Part shown: positions 24,830-31,053 of the stretch, one piece after another | How the letters are laid out: the number at the start of each line of letters is the position of its first letter | Numbering within the stretch: position 1 is the first letter of the stretch | NCBI GenBank assembly: GCA_017506735.1 | Contig: JAFVMW010000014.1 | Coordinates: 1-40,666 of the forward strand | Direction: 5' to 3' | Origin: Oscillospiraceae bacterium | Lineage (GTDB): Bacteria > Bacillota > Clostridia > Oscillospirales > Oscillospiraceae | DNA length: 40,666 bases | Notes under the pieces: model-generated | Databases searched by the model: none | What the model saw: the letters and a program-made list of their open reading frames with translations, nothing else | What the model was told of the DNA's origin: nothing | Translations under genes and position numbers: made by a program

Positions 24830-25993
24830 TCAGCGTTTGTTCAGTCGGGTCAGCTCATCCTCGGTCAGACCCTCCTGGGCAAGCAAGGTGTTCAGTACGG
24901 AAATATCGCTGGACACATCCATGGCCGTGTCCTCAAAGATTTTGTCCAGCAGCTTTTCAAAGGCCAGGTTCAAGGTATCCAGGGTGGCTTCGATCTCCTG
25001 CTTGGAGGCCTGAATGTTCTGCCCCTGGACGGGCTGGGCATCCATGTCGGCGTAGGCGTTCAGCAGCTTCACCGTCATGGGCAGGTAATAGTCCATCAGC
25101 TTTTTCAGGTCGGGAATGATCTCCGGGTGGGTTTCCGCCCGGTCGAAGATCTTATCCACGATGGCCTCCATCCGGCTGATCTTGGCGGAGATCTCCTCCC
25201 CGGGAATCCGGTCATTGCACTGCCGGATCTGGGCCACGAAGGCATCCCCCCGGTCGATGACCTCCTGCACATGGGGCGCAGGGGCATTCTTCCGCTTCTG
25301 CTCCTGTTCTGCCACCTCCAGGCGCTTCCGCTCCTCCAATTTGAGCCGGCTCTGCTCAAAATAGCGGTAGGTTTCGTGGCTGGTGATGAACATGGTTTCT
25401 TCCTTGTTCAGATGGCCCTCCCGGAACAGGCCTGCGTTTGTCATGCGCAGCACCTCTTTGCGGACAAAATTCACGGTTTTTCCCACATTGCGGGCCAGGG
25501 TTTCCAGGGAAATGTGGGTTTTCTGGCCCAGCAGCTTCCGGTAGGCCTTGAACCGGCTGGCCCAGCCCACATTGGAGATGCCGTTTGCCAGCAGCACCGC
25601 GCCGCCGCAGGCGAAGCCCAGCGCAAGCCACAGGGCAGGTCCGCCGAAGCTCGGAATCAGCGACACGATGAAGGCTCCCACCGCGGCGCATTCCAGCAGG
25701 CCGCCGCCCACAATTTTCAGAATACCGCCCACAGTCTTTCCCGTGGCACTGCCGTAGAGCAGGGCGATTTCCTGCTTTGTCCGGGCAGCGGTATCGGCGC
25801 TTTTCCGGGGAGGCGCAGGCTTTGGCGGGGCGTTGGTTGTGACGGGCTGCTGGTTAAATTCATCCAGCACCGCCCCCACCGTCCTGGAGATGGTCTGGCT
25901 TAGTTTTCGAAAATCCCGGGAATTGACGGCACGATCCACAATGTCCTCAATGGATCTGCCCAGTTCATCCCAGTCCTGTTTGTTCTGTGCCAT
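24830..25993 (-). CDS. XpaC-like membrane protein
   Basis: 387 residues. Soluble N-terminus (1-85), two adjacent membrane helices (about 90-140, with GGPALWLALGFACGGAVLLANG), and a long helical cytoplasmic part with a charged coiled coil (about 200-240: LKLEERKRLEVAEQEQKRK). XpaC was named for hydrolysis of a chromogenic phosphate, but no phosphatase site is visible and the true role is unknown. It and TelA form a conserved pair, probably a membrane and cytosol complex. Start has AGAGGT upstream, 21 nt after the deformylase gene. Confidence 0.8.
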   Translation of the reverse strand: MAQNKQDWDELGRSIEDIVDRAVNSRDFRKLSQTISRTVGAVLDEFNQQPVTTNAPPKPAPPRKSADTAARTKQEIALLYGSATGKTVGGILKIVGGGLLECAAVGAFIVSLIPSFGGPALWLALGFACGGAVLLANGISNVGWASRFKAYRKLLGQKTHISLETLARNVGKTVNFVRKEVLRMTNAGLFREGHLNKEETMFITSHETYRYFEQSRLKLEERKRLEVAEQEQKRKNAPAPHVQEVIDRGDAFVAQIRQCNDRIPGEEISAKISRMEAIVDKIFDRAETHPEIIPDLKKLMDYYLPMTVKLLNAYADMDAQPVQGQNIQASKQEIEATLDTLNLAFEKLLDKIFEDTAMDVSSDISVLNTLLAQEGLTEDELTRLNKR

Positions 25994-26014
25994 AGTGTAC
26001 CTCTTTACAATTCC

Positions 26015-26428
26015 TCAGATCAGAATTCCATTGCAATGGTCGATCTCATGCTGGATGATTTGGGCCGTCCAGCCGGTGTAGGTTTTGAGCCGTGTTTTGA
26101 AGTCCCTGGTCTGGTACTCCACCTTGATTTTCCGGTAACGGGTGGTCTTTCTGGGGCCGCCCAGCAGTGACAGACACCCTTCCTCCGTTTCATAGGGCTC
26201 AGACTGCTTCACGATTCTGGGATTGAGCATCAGGGTGGGTGTGCCGTTATCATCAAAGACGATGATCCGTTTGGTGACACCGATCATATTGGCCGCCATG
26301 CCAACACAGGTCGCCCGGTGGGCGTTCAGGGTGTCCAGCAGATCCCGAGCCGTATCCAGATCCTCCGGAGTGGCCTCGGTGGATTTCCGGGCCAGAAACA
26401 GGGGATCGTGCATCAATTCTCTAACCAT
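26015..26428 (-). CDS. Peptide deformylase-like protein with altered motif I
   Basis: 137 residues, shorter than standard deformylases (about 165-185). Motif II EEGCLS (Cys85) and motif III QHEIDH (His127, Glu128, His131) give a full metal site. Motif I reads GMAANMIG (43-50), with Met48 where the conserved catalytic Gln of GLAAxQIG should be. Removal of N-formyl groups is therefore likely but not certain; this variant may be a recurring clostridial subgroup. ATG 26428 is used over GTG 26440 because GGAAAA is at proper spacing. Second gene of the operon, 18 nt after the Nudix gene. Confidence 0.78.
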   Translation of the reverse strand: MVRELMHDPLFLARKSTEATPEDLDTARDLLDTLNAHRATCVGMAANMIGVTKRIIVFDDNGTPTLMLNPRIVKQSEPYETEEGCLSLLGGPRKTTRYRKIKVEYQTRDFKTRLKTYTGWTAQIIQHEIDHCNGILI

Positions 26429-26446
26429 ATCTTTTTCCACGCTTTC

Positions 26447-26902
26447 TTACAGCAATTGTATCTGCCAGAGTCCGTTTTCTCTGTCGTACCAGAATTCGCT
26501 GAGGGCATCCTCATCAAAAACCCGGCGCATGGCGTCAAAATCCGGAACCCAGTCATAGCTTTCATAGTCCCCTTCCGGCATCCAGAACACCCGGCCCTCT
26601 GCCGAGGATCGGAGCGAACCGGAAAACCGGCTGGCGCGGTACAGAAATACGATGTACCGGCTTCCGTCATCCCGGAAGAATTCCTTGATGCCCCGGAGGC
26701 TGGGTGCGGAGATGGTCAGTCCCGTTTCCTCCCGGATTTCCCGGATCACGGAGGCCGTGACGCTCTCCCCCGGTTCCACATGACCGCCGGGGTAGGTCAT
26801 GCCGGACCATCCGGGACTCACTTTTTCCTGCACCAGCACATTGCCCTGACCGTCGAGGATCTGACACATATTGGTCAGCTCCACCCGTTCTGTTCTGTCC
26901 AT
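26447..26902 (-). CDS. Nudix hydrolase (MutT/8-oxo-dGTPase-like)
   Basis: 151 residues. The complete Nudix box GX5EX7REUXEEXGU is at 40-62 (GHVEPGE then REIREETGL), with all metal-binding glutamates. N-terminal ELTNMCQILDGQGNVLVQEK fits the 8-oxo-dGTP diphosphatase-like subgroup. Substrates of such proteins cannot be set from sequence. First gene of the operon Nudix-deformylase-XpaC-TelA; ATG 26902 has GGAGG 8 nt upstream and a good promoter. Nothing links its chemistry directly to the rest of the operon. Confidence 0.85.
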   Translation of the reverse strand: MDRTERVELTNMCQILDGQGNVLVQEKVSPGWSGMTYPGGHVEPGESVTASVIREIREETGLTISAPSLRGIKEFFRDDGSRYIVFLYRASRFSGSLRSSAEGRVFWMPEGDYESYDWVPDFDAMRRVFDEDALSEFWYDRENGLWQIQLL

Positions 26903-26928
26903 AAATCGTCCTCCAGATATATGGAATC

Positions 26929-26957
26929 ATTATAGCACAGCCCGTTCCGCTTTTCAA
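26929..26957 (-). promoter_or_regulatory. Promoter of the Nudix-def-xpaC-telA operon
   Basis: TTGAAA (26957-26952), 17-bp spacer, perfect TATAAT (26934-26929) on the minus strand. Confidence 0.8.
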
Positions 26958-27051
26958 CGGAATCCCGGATTCTTTGGAAATGTTACAATTCATCCACAAT
27001 TGAAGCATCCTCCCATGGTATACTTTCCTCAGAGAGAAGGAGGTGATGCCC

Positions 27052-27276
27052 GTGCTGGAGCTGATGATTCTGATCGCGTTCTGCGGATTCTTTTTCAAGG
27101 CGGTGGGTCTGGCCTTCCGGATGGCCTGGGGCATTGCGAAAATTGTCGCTTCCCTGCTGTTCGCTGTGGCCGTTCCCCTGTTCATCGGCTGTCTGATGTT
27201 CGCCGGAGGACTGCTGCTGCTGATTCCCCTGGTACTGGTGGCCATTGCCTTTGGCATTGTGAAGGCATTCTGTTAA
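27052..27276 (+). CDS. Small hydrophobic membrane protein (74 aa)
   Basis: Two long hydrophobic stretches (about 1-18 and 28-70, the second long enough for two helices) separated by a short GLAFRMAWGIAK segment, and no charged tail. I do not recognise the family. The evidence that it is real is the excellent ribosome site AAGGAGG at 27037-27043. This sits 8 nt before GTG 27052 and only 2 nt before ATG 27046, so the GTG is the likelier start. A TATACT -10-like box lies at 27019-27024 without a clear -35. Single gene between divergent and convergent neighbours. Confidence 0.6.
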   Translation: MLELMILIAFCGFFFKAVGLAFRMAWGIAKIVASLLFAVAVPLFIGCLMFAGGLLLLIPLVLVAIAFGIVKAFC

Positions 27277-27283
27277 GCAAACC

Positions 27284-27309
27284 GGGCGTGATGCATTTGC
27301 ACCACGCCC
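27284..27309. terminator. Hairpin between convergent small genes
   Basis: GGGCGTG (27284-27290) pairs with CACGCCC (27303-27309), with TGCA/TGCA inside the loop. No real T run, so termination is uncertain. Confidence 0.45.
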
Positions 27310-27320
27310 AAATCATTGGA

Positions 27321-27755
27321 TCAGATCCCCAATTCTGCCAGCAGCTTTTCAAGAAGCTGCCGGTCTGCTTTGTGATAGACCCGGCCATCCAGCCGGATAT
27401 TGGGACCTTTGCCGCACAGGCGCATACAGCCCCCCTGCCGAACCTCCAGCCGGGGACCCTGCCGGGTTTCGGCATACCGGAGCAGCTCTGCGTTTTTCCG
27501 TCCGCAGTTTTTGCCGCAGCAAAGCTCCAGAACGTGCCGGTCCGACAGCCGCAGGCTGGGGATGCGCCGGATCAGAGCCAGCAGGAAGCTTTCCTTCACG
27601 CCGTAGGCCTCCGCCGCGGCGGCAGGCACATGGGCAGGAATGACCCCGCCGTTTTCCTGCTGGGCTTCCCGGAGCAGGGCAACCAGGGCATTCTGATCCC
27701 CGGGGGCACCCTGTGATTTGTAATAGCCGATGGCTTCGTCAAGATCCCACGCCAT
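27321..27755 (-). CDS. NuoE-like [2Fe-2S] thioredoxin-fold ferredoxin, stand-alone
   Basis: 144 residues. N-terminal helical part (1-70) as in the 24-kDa NADH dehydrogenase/hydrogenase subunit, then a thioredoxin-like domain with the cluster ligands Cys79 (or 80), Cys84, Cys110 and Cys114, spaced CX4C and CX3C as in NuoE. Such subunits normally sit next to NuoF/HydB flavoproteins of hydrogenases, formate dehydrogenases or bifurcating complexes, but none is nearby, so it must pair with proteins encoded elsewhere. ATG 27755 has GGAGGG and its own strong promoter. Confidence 0.82.
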   Translation of the reverse strand: MAWDLDEAIGYYKSQGAPGDQNALVALLREAQQENGGVIPAHVPAAAAEAYGVKESFLLALIRRIPSLRLSDRHVLELCCGKNCGRKNAELLRYAETRQGPRLEVRQGGCMRLCGKGPNIRLDGRVYHKADRQLLEKLLAELGI

Positions 27756-27820
27756 AACAGTCCCTCCAGACCTTTTTTACAGACTGAGGCCCGTCTTTTC
27801 AGACTGGCCCCATCACTATC

Positions 27821-27849
27821 ATCATATCACAGCATTCTCGATACGTCAA
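27821..27849 (-). promoter_or_regulatory. Promoter of the NuoE-like gene
   Basis: TTGACG (27849-27844), 17-bp spacer, TATGAT (27826-27821) on the minus strand. The roughly 60-nt leader holds a GGCC-ended hairpin around a GAAA loop. Confidence 0.82.
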
Positions 27850-27883
27850 TCATTATTTGTTTACTATTCCCAACTTTTCTCGT

Positions 27884-27906
27884 TTTAACAAATCCATTTT
27901 GTTAAA
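27884..27906. promoter_or_regulatory. 23-bp palindrome between two divergent promoters
   Basis: TTTAACAAA-TCCAT-TTTGTTAAA, a perfect 9-bp inverted repeat, lies between the NuoE-like promoter (27821-27849) and the RNA promoter (27925-27953). A shared operator is a natural reading but unproven. Confidence 0.45.
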
Positions 27907-27924
27907 TTTGTACATTTTTCCGGG

Positions 27925-27953
27925 TTGCATTTTTTTCAAACCGGTGCTAAACT
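27925..27953 (+). promoter_or_regulatory. Promoter of the tandem-hairpin RNA
   Basis: TTGCAT (27925-27930), 17-bp spacer, TAAACT (27948-27953) on the plus strand. It opens a region of about 660 bp without a credible gene that ends in a strong terminator. Confidence 0.6.
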
Positions 27954-28118
27954 ATAGCCATAAAGGAGATACCCAAAAGGTAAATCCAAAAAGCTTAAAA
28001 GGATCTCATCCAGGAAAAGCAGGATCGCTGCTAACGTCAAAGAAGAAAATCAAAAACAACTGGAAAAGTAAATGAACCGGAGCAAGTGCAATGGGAAACT
28101 ACAGAATTACAGTTGAAA

Positions 28119-28334
28119 TGATCTGAAAAAGAAATCCATAAAAGAAGAAAACTTCAAAATAAAAGATTTCACAATAACAGATCAAAGCATCAGAAATGAT
28201 GGATCCGGAAAAGAAATCCGAAAAGAAGATAACCTTCACAATAAATGATTTCAGAATACAGATCAAGTGATCTGGTAAAAAGAAACCTGAAAAGAAGTAA
28301 CGCTTCTGAAAAAAGATTTCCAAATCACAGATCA
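28119..28334 (+). repeat. Three tandem nested-hairpin repeats (69-81 nt period)
   Basis: Each unit has the nested order TGATCTG - GAAATC - GAAG...CTTC - GATTTC - CAGATCA, in which every outer block is the reverse complement of its mate. Unit A: 28119-28125, 28131-28136, 28144-28147/28152-28155, 28165-28170, 28178-28184. Unit B: TGAT at 28197, 28213-28218, 28225-28228/28234-28237, 28247-28252, 28259-28265. Unit C: 28268-28274, 28282-28287 (GAAACC), 28294-28297/28303-28306, 28315-28320, 28328-28334. Between B and C the arms form a further palindrome, CAGATCA-AG-TGATCTG. The loops vary while the stems are kept. Confidence 0.7.
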
Positions 28335-28570
28335 GATTTTCCAAAAAGACGAAACGCTAAAAGCGAAAAGGCCATTCAGGGAGAGATACCAAAAAAGCGA
28401 AAGACAGACTTGATCAAAGAATCAGAAACATTCCCAAAGAAAATTGCCTCTGATATAAAAATGATGGATCGATTGACAGAAAAAAGGGAATGAAACAAGA
28501 TCAATGAAAGAAAGTCTGAATCTGTTGAAAGAGAGGTTAATCAAAGATGTTAGATATCAAGAATGAACAG

Positions 28571-28629
28571 AAGTGACCCTTGATTGGATTGGTTGCAAGC
28601 AGCAACAGTCAAGGGTCACTTCTTTTTTT
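28571..28629 (+). terminator. Terminator of the tandem-hairpin RNA
   Basis: 13-bp outer stem AAGTGACCCTTGA (28571-28583) with TCAAGGGTCACTT (28609-28621), inner stem GTTGC/GCAAC, then C and seven T. Confidence 0.9.
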
Positions 28630-28638
28630 GAATATCAT

Positions 28639-28658
28639 CGCCCGAAGGGGCGTTTTTT
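28639..28658 (+). terminator. Second, tandem terminator
   Basis: CGCCC-GAAG-GGGCG stem followed directly by six T, ten bases after the first T run. A double terminator insulates the downstream rraA-like gene, which has its own promoter. Confidence 0.8.
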
Positions 28659-28668
28659 ATTGTCTGCC

Positions 28669-28697
28669 TTGACTTCCGGGATGGGGAAAGGTAAGAT
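28669..28697 (+). promoter_or_regulatory. Promoter of the RraA-like gene
   Basis: TTGACT (28669-28674), 17-bp spacer, TAAGAT (28692-28697). Confidence 0.75.
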
Positions 28698-28729
28698 TAA
28701 ATTATCCAATCTTAGAAGGAGGTTTTCCC

Positions 28730-29461
28730 ATGACCACTCCCCTGACCCTGGAAGAAGAAATCGCCATTCTCAAGGAACTGGAGCAGTTCGACACCCCCAC
28801 CATCACCAATGTGGTTGCCACCTACCCCGGCAAAGCCACCTGCCTGAGCCTGTACCATCCCTGGGACACCAACTGGTACACCGACGATTCCCTCCGGGCC
28901 ATGTATCCGGAACTGGGCCCCAGATGCGGCTTTGCCGTCACCTGCACCTACGGCATTCCCGATCCCAATTTCAAGGGCGGTCCCACGGTGGGCGATGTTC
29001 TGGACGCCATTGACGCCTCCCCCAAGCCTGTGATCCTGCTGATCAAGCAGGATTACCCGGAGCAGTACAAGCGCAAGAACGGCCTCTGCGGCGGCAATAT
29101 GGCCACCGCCTTCCACTCCGCCGGTTGCACCGGCATCATCTCCGACGGCCCCTCCCGGGACATCGATGAAGTCCGGAGCATCGGCATTCAGTATATGCTC
29201 ACCGGCGCATCCCCCGGACACGGCCCCATGGGCGTGAAAGCTGTGAACACCCCCGTCCACATCTGCGGCATGGATGTGGCCCCCGGCGAGATCGTCCACA
29301 TGGACGAAAACGGCGCGGTGAAATTCCCCCGGCGCTATCTGAAGCAGGTACTAGAAAACTGCAAGGCCCTCAGCGCCGCCGAGGACAAGAAGATGAAAAT
29401 GCTGGCCTCCACCAGCGATGTGACACTGCTGAAGAAATATATGCAGGGCGTTTATGATTAA
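28730..29461 (+). CDS. RraA-family protein (HMG/CHA aldolase-like)
   Basis: 243 residues. The family core GGNMATAFHSAGCTGIISDG (121-140) followed by PSRDIDE gives the conserved active-site Gly-Asn, Asp139, Arg143 and Asp144. Relatives act as 4-hydroxy-4-methyl-2-oxoglutarate/oxaloacetate-type aldolases or decarboxylases; E. coli RraA instead inhibits RNase E. Arg-Asp retention favours a metal-dependent lyase. ATG 28730 follows AAGGAGG. Single gene with its own promoter and terminator. Natural substrate unknown. Confidence 0.82.
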   Translation: MTTPLTLEEEIAILKELEQFDTPTITNVVATYPGKATCLSLYHPWDTNWYTDDSLRAMYPELGPRCGFAVTCTYGIPDPNFKGGPTVGDVLDAIDASPKPVILLIKQDYPEQYKRKNGLCGGNMATAFHSAGCTGIISDGPSRDIDEVRSIGIQYMLTGASPGHGPMGVKAVNTPVHICGMDVAPGEIVHMDENGAVKFPRRYLKQVLENCKALSAAEDKKMKMLASTSDVTLLKKYMQGVYD

Positions 29462-29467
29462 AACGGC

Positions 29468-29495
29468 TCCGGGATGTCTTTTGGGACATCCCGGA
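29468..29495. terminator. Bidirectional terminator
   Basis: 11-bp perfect stem TCCGGGATGTC/GACATCCCGGA with a 6-nt loop, between the convergent rraA-like and GPH transporter genes. Confidence 0.85.
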
Positions 29496-29500
29496 TTATT

Positions 29501-30898
29501 TCAGCCCTCGTGGCGGCGCTTCAGCTCCGCCACATTTTCTTCCACCTGACGCTTATGCAGAGGATACCAGAACCACAGGATCAGCCCCAGCGCGCCGAAG
29601 CCCAGGGCAGGAAGCAGGGTGGCGATGTTATAGATGCCGTTGACCACTTCCGCGTCAAAGGCCGTTTCCTGGGAGTAGCCGATGAAGGTCAGCAGTCCCC
29701 CGGACAGGCCTGCCGCCGCTGCCTGGCCCAGCTTCCGGGCGAAGGAATACAGCGCGTACACACTGCCGTCCTCCCGGATGCCGCTGCGGACCTCAGAATC
29801 GTCGATCACATCCGTGACCAATGCCCAGGACACCATGCTGAATACCCCCAGCCCCAGCCAGTTCAGGGTATTCAGCGCCACATAGACCCACACATTCCGG
29901 GGCCGAAGGAGAAACAGGAGAAAGCACACGCCCGATGCCAACAGATTGGCCCCGGCGCTGACCTCCGCCTTTCCGAACCGGCTGGACAGAGGCCGGGCGA
30001 TGCCTGCCGCGATCAGCATGGCAATCAGCATGGTCACAGTGGAGGCCGACTGGGCTCCGGTGTTTCCGTAGAAATTGGGATAGACATAGTTCGCCATGGA
30101 CTGCATGGTGAGCTGGGCCAGGAGCATGACCACCGAGGCGGCGATCATGGAAATCAGCGCCCGGCTGCCCAGGGCGTCCCGAAGCATTGCCCCCACTCCC
30201 CGGGATGGGGCGGCCGCGGTTCTTTTGGGTCTGACCCGTTCCGTGGTCAAATAATAGCACAGCAGATAGCACACCACCGCCAGCACCGAAAACAGTCCTG
30301 CGATCCGGGTAAACCGGGGGCCATTCATCACCGTTTTACCATCCACCTGGTCGTAGGCAAACAGGGGCACGCCCGCGCCGATGACCAGCCCTGCCAGGGT
30401 GCCGCCCAGAGAGCGGTAGGTGGACAGGCTCTGCCGGTCTGCCGGCTCCGGGGAGATGGAGGAAGCCATGGAGCCGTAGGGAATATTGATGGCAGTATAG
30501 AAAAAAGACCCCCAGAGGATATAGGTCACTGCAAGCCACGCTGTCTTGAACAGTGTCCCCTGCCCTGCCAGGCCGCTCTGATAGATGAGAAAGGAGGACG
30601 CCGCCACCGGAATGCACATCCGGAGAATCCAGGGCTTGAATTTGCCTGCCGGTGTCTGACGGCTCCGGTCGCAGATCCGGCCCATGGTCACATCCGTGAA
30701 GGCATCCACAAACCGGGCCGCCATCATCACGATGCCCACCACACCGCCGGTGATGCCCATGACATCCGTATAGAACTTCAGCAAAAAGCTGGAGGACAAA
30801 ATAAACGTGAAATCATTTCCGAAATCCCCGAACAGATAGCCCAGCTTGTCCCGGATGCCAAAGGGACGGTGCCTGGGGTTCTGATATTCATGCTCCAA
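29501..30898 (-). CDS. GPH-family sugar:cation symporter (MelB/GusB-like)
   Basis: 465 residues, twelve predicted membrane helices. The family opening GIRDKLGYLFGDFGNDFTF (about 12-30) and the cytoplasmic loop ARFVDAFTDVTMGRICDRS are typical of glycoside-pentoside-hexuronide symporters, which import oligosaccharides or glucuronides with Na+ or H+. The best start is TTG at 30898: GGGAGG lies 8 nt upstream and no ATG fits the family N-terminus. It is divergent from a cytoplasmic GH2 glycosidase, so together they look like uptake plus hydrolysis of one glycoside. The sugar is unknown. Confidence 0.88.
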   Translation of the reverse strand: MEHEYQNPRHRPFGIRDKLGYLFGDFGNDFTFILSSSFLLKFYTDVMGITGGVVGIVMMAARFVDAFTDVTMGRICDRSRQTPAGKFKPWILRMCIPVAASSFLIYQSGLAGQGTLFKTAWLAVTYILWGSFFYTAINIPYGSMASSISPEPADRQSLSTYRSLGGTLAGLVIGAGVPLFAYDQVDGKTVMNGPRFTRIAGLFSVLAVVCYLLCYYLTTERVRPKRTAAAPSRGVGAMLRDALGSRALISMIAASVVMLLAQLTMQSMANYVYPNFYGNTGAQSASTVTMLIAMLIAAGIARPLSSRFGKAEVSAGANLLASGVCFLLFLLRPRNVWVYVALNTLNWLGLGVFSMVSWALVTDVIDDSEVRSGIREDGSVYALYSFARKLGQAAAAGLSGGLLTFIGYSQETAFDAEVVNGIYNIATLLPALGFGALGLILWFWYPLHKRQVEENVAELKRRHEG

Positions 30899-30950
30899 TG
30901 TAAAAACCTCCCAAATACCATTCCGGCAGCCCATCACACAAGGATTTTCA

Positions 30951-30979
30951 TTGACGGAACCCTCTGCTGCCGTTATAAT
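30951..30979 (+). promoter_or_regulatory. Promoter of the GH2 glycosidase gene
   Basis: TTGACG (30951-30956), 17-bp spacer, perfect TATAAT (30974-30979). The leader is about 70 nt. No clear minus-strand promoter for the divergent symporter was seen. Confidence 0.78.
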
Positions 30980-31053
30980 GGCTACTGAAACAGTTTGCTC
31001 CAAAAATACACTTTTTATGCAGCACTTTTTTACTTGATCGGAGGCTCTGAACT

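Larger units (their letters stand above)
27960..28629 (+). ncRNA. Putative large structured non-coding RNA with tandem hairpins
   Basis: About 670 nt, A-rich and far lower in GC than its neighbours, strongly purine-biased on the plus strand. It is bounded by a promoter (27925-27953) and a T7 terminator (28571-28629). No ORF has a ribosome site or protein-like composition. Small hairpins occur at 28020-28034 (AGCAG/CTGCT). Three tandem nested hairpins occupy 28119-28334, and a further pairing ATCAGA/TCTGAT spans about 28420-28454. A-rich loops with short GC or mixed stems are typical of structured RNA. I do not recognise it as tmRNA, RNase P, SRP, 6S, OLE, GOLLD or ROOL, but cannot search. Confidence 0.55.

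Noticed and set aside
27884-27906. Rex redox-regulator site
   Set aside because: Rex sites read TTGTTAA...TTAACAA; here the arms are in the opposite order (TTAACAA...TTGTTAA).
28119-28334. CRISPR array
   Set aside because: Only three diverged units of unequal period with no constant repeat and unique spacers, and no cas genes.
28099-28344. 81-codon minus-strand ORF and 82-codon plus-strand ORF (28245-28493) in the AT-rich region
   Set aside because: Low-complexity Phe/Ile or Lys/Arg text created by the hairpin repeats; no ribosome site at suitable distance.
27960-28629. tmRNA, RNase P RNA or a known giant RNA
   Set aside because: No tRNA-like ends, no peptide tag ORF, no recognisable conserved core of RNase P, OLE, GOLLD or ROOL. 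A covariance search is needed to exclude distant members.
30899-31053. Minus-strand promoter for the GPH symporter
   Set aside because: TATAAC is present near 30974 but no -35 at acceptable spacing could be identified.
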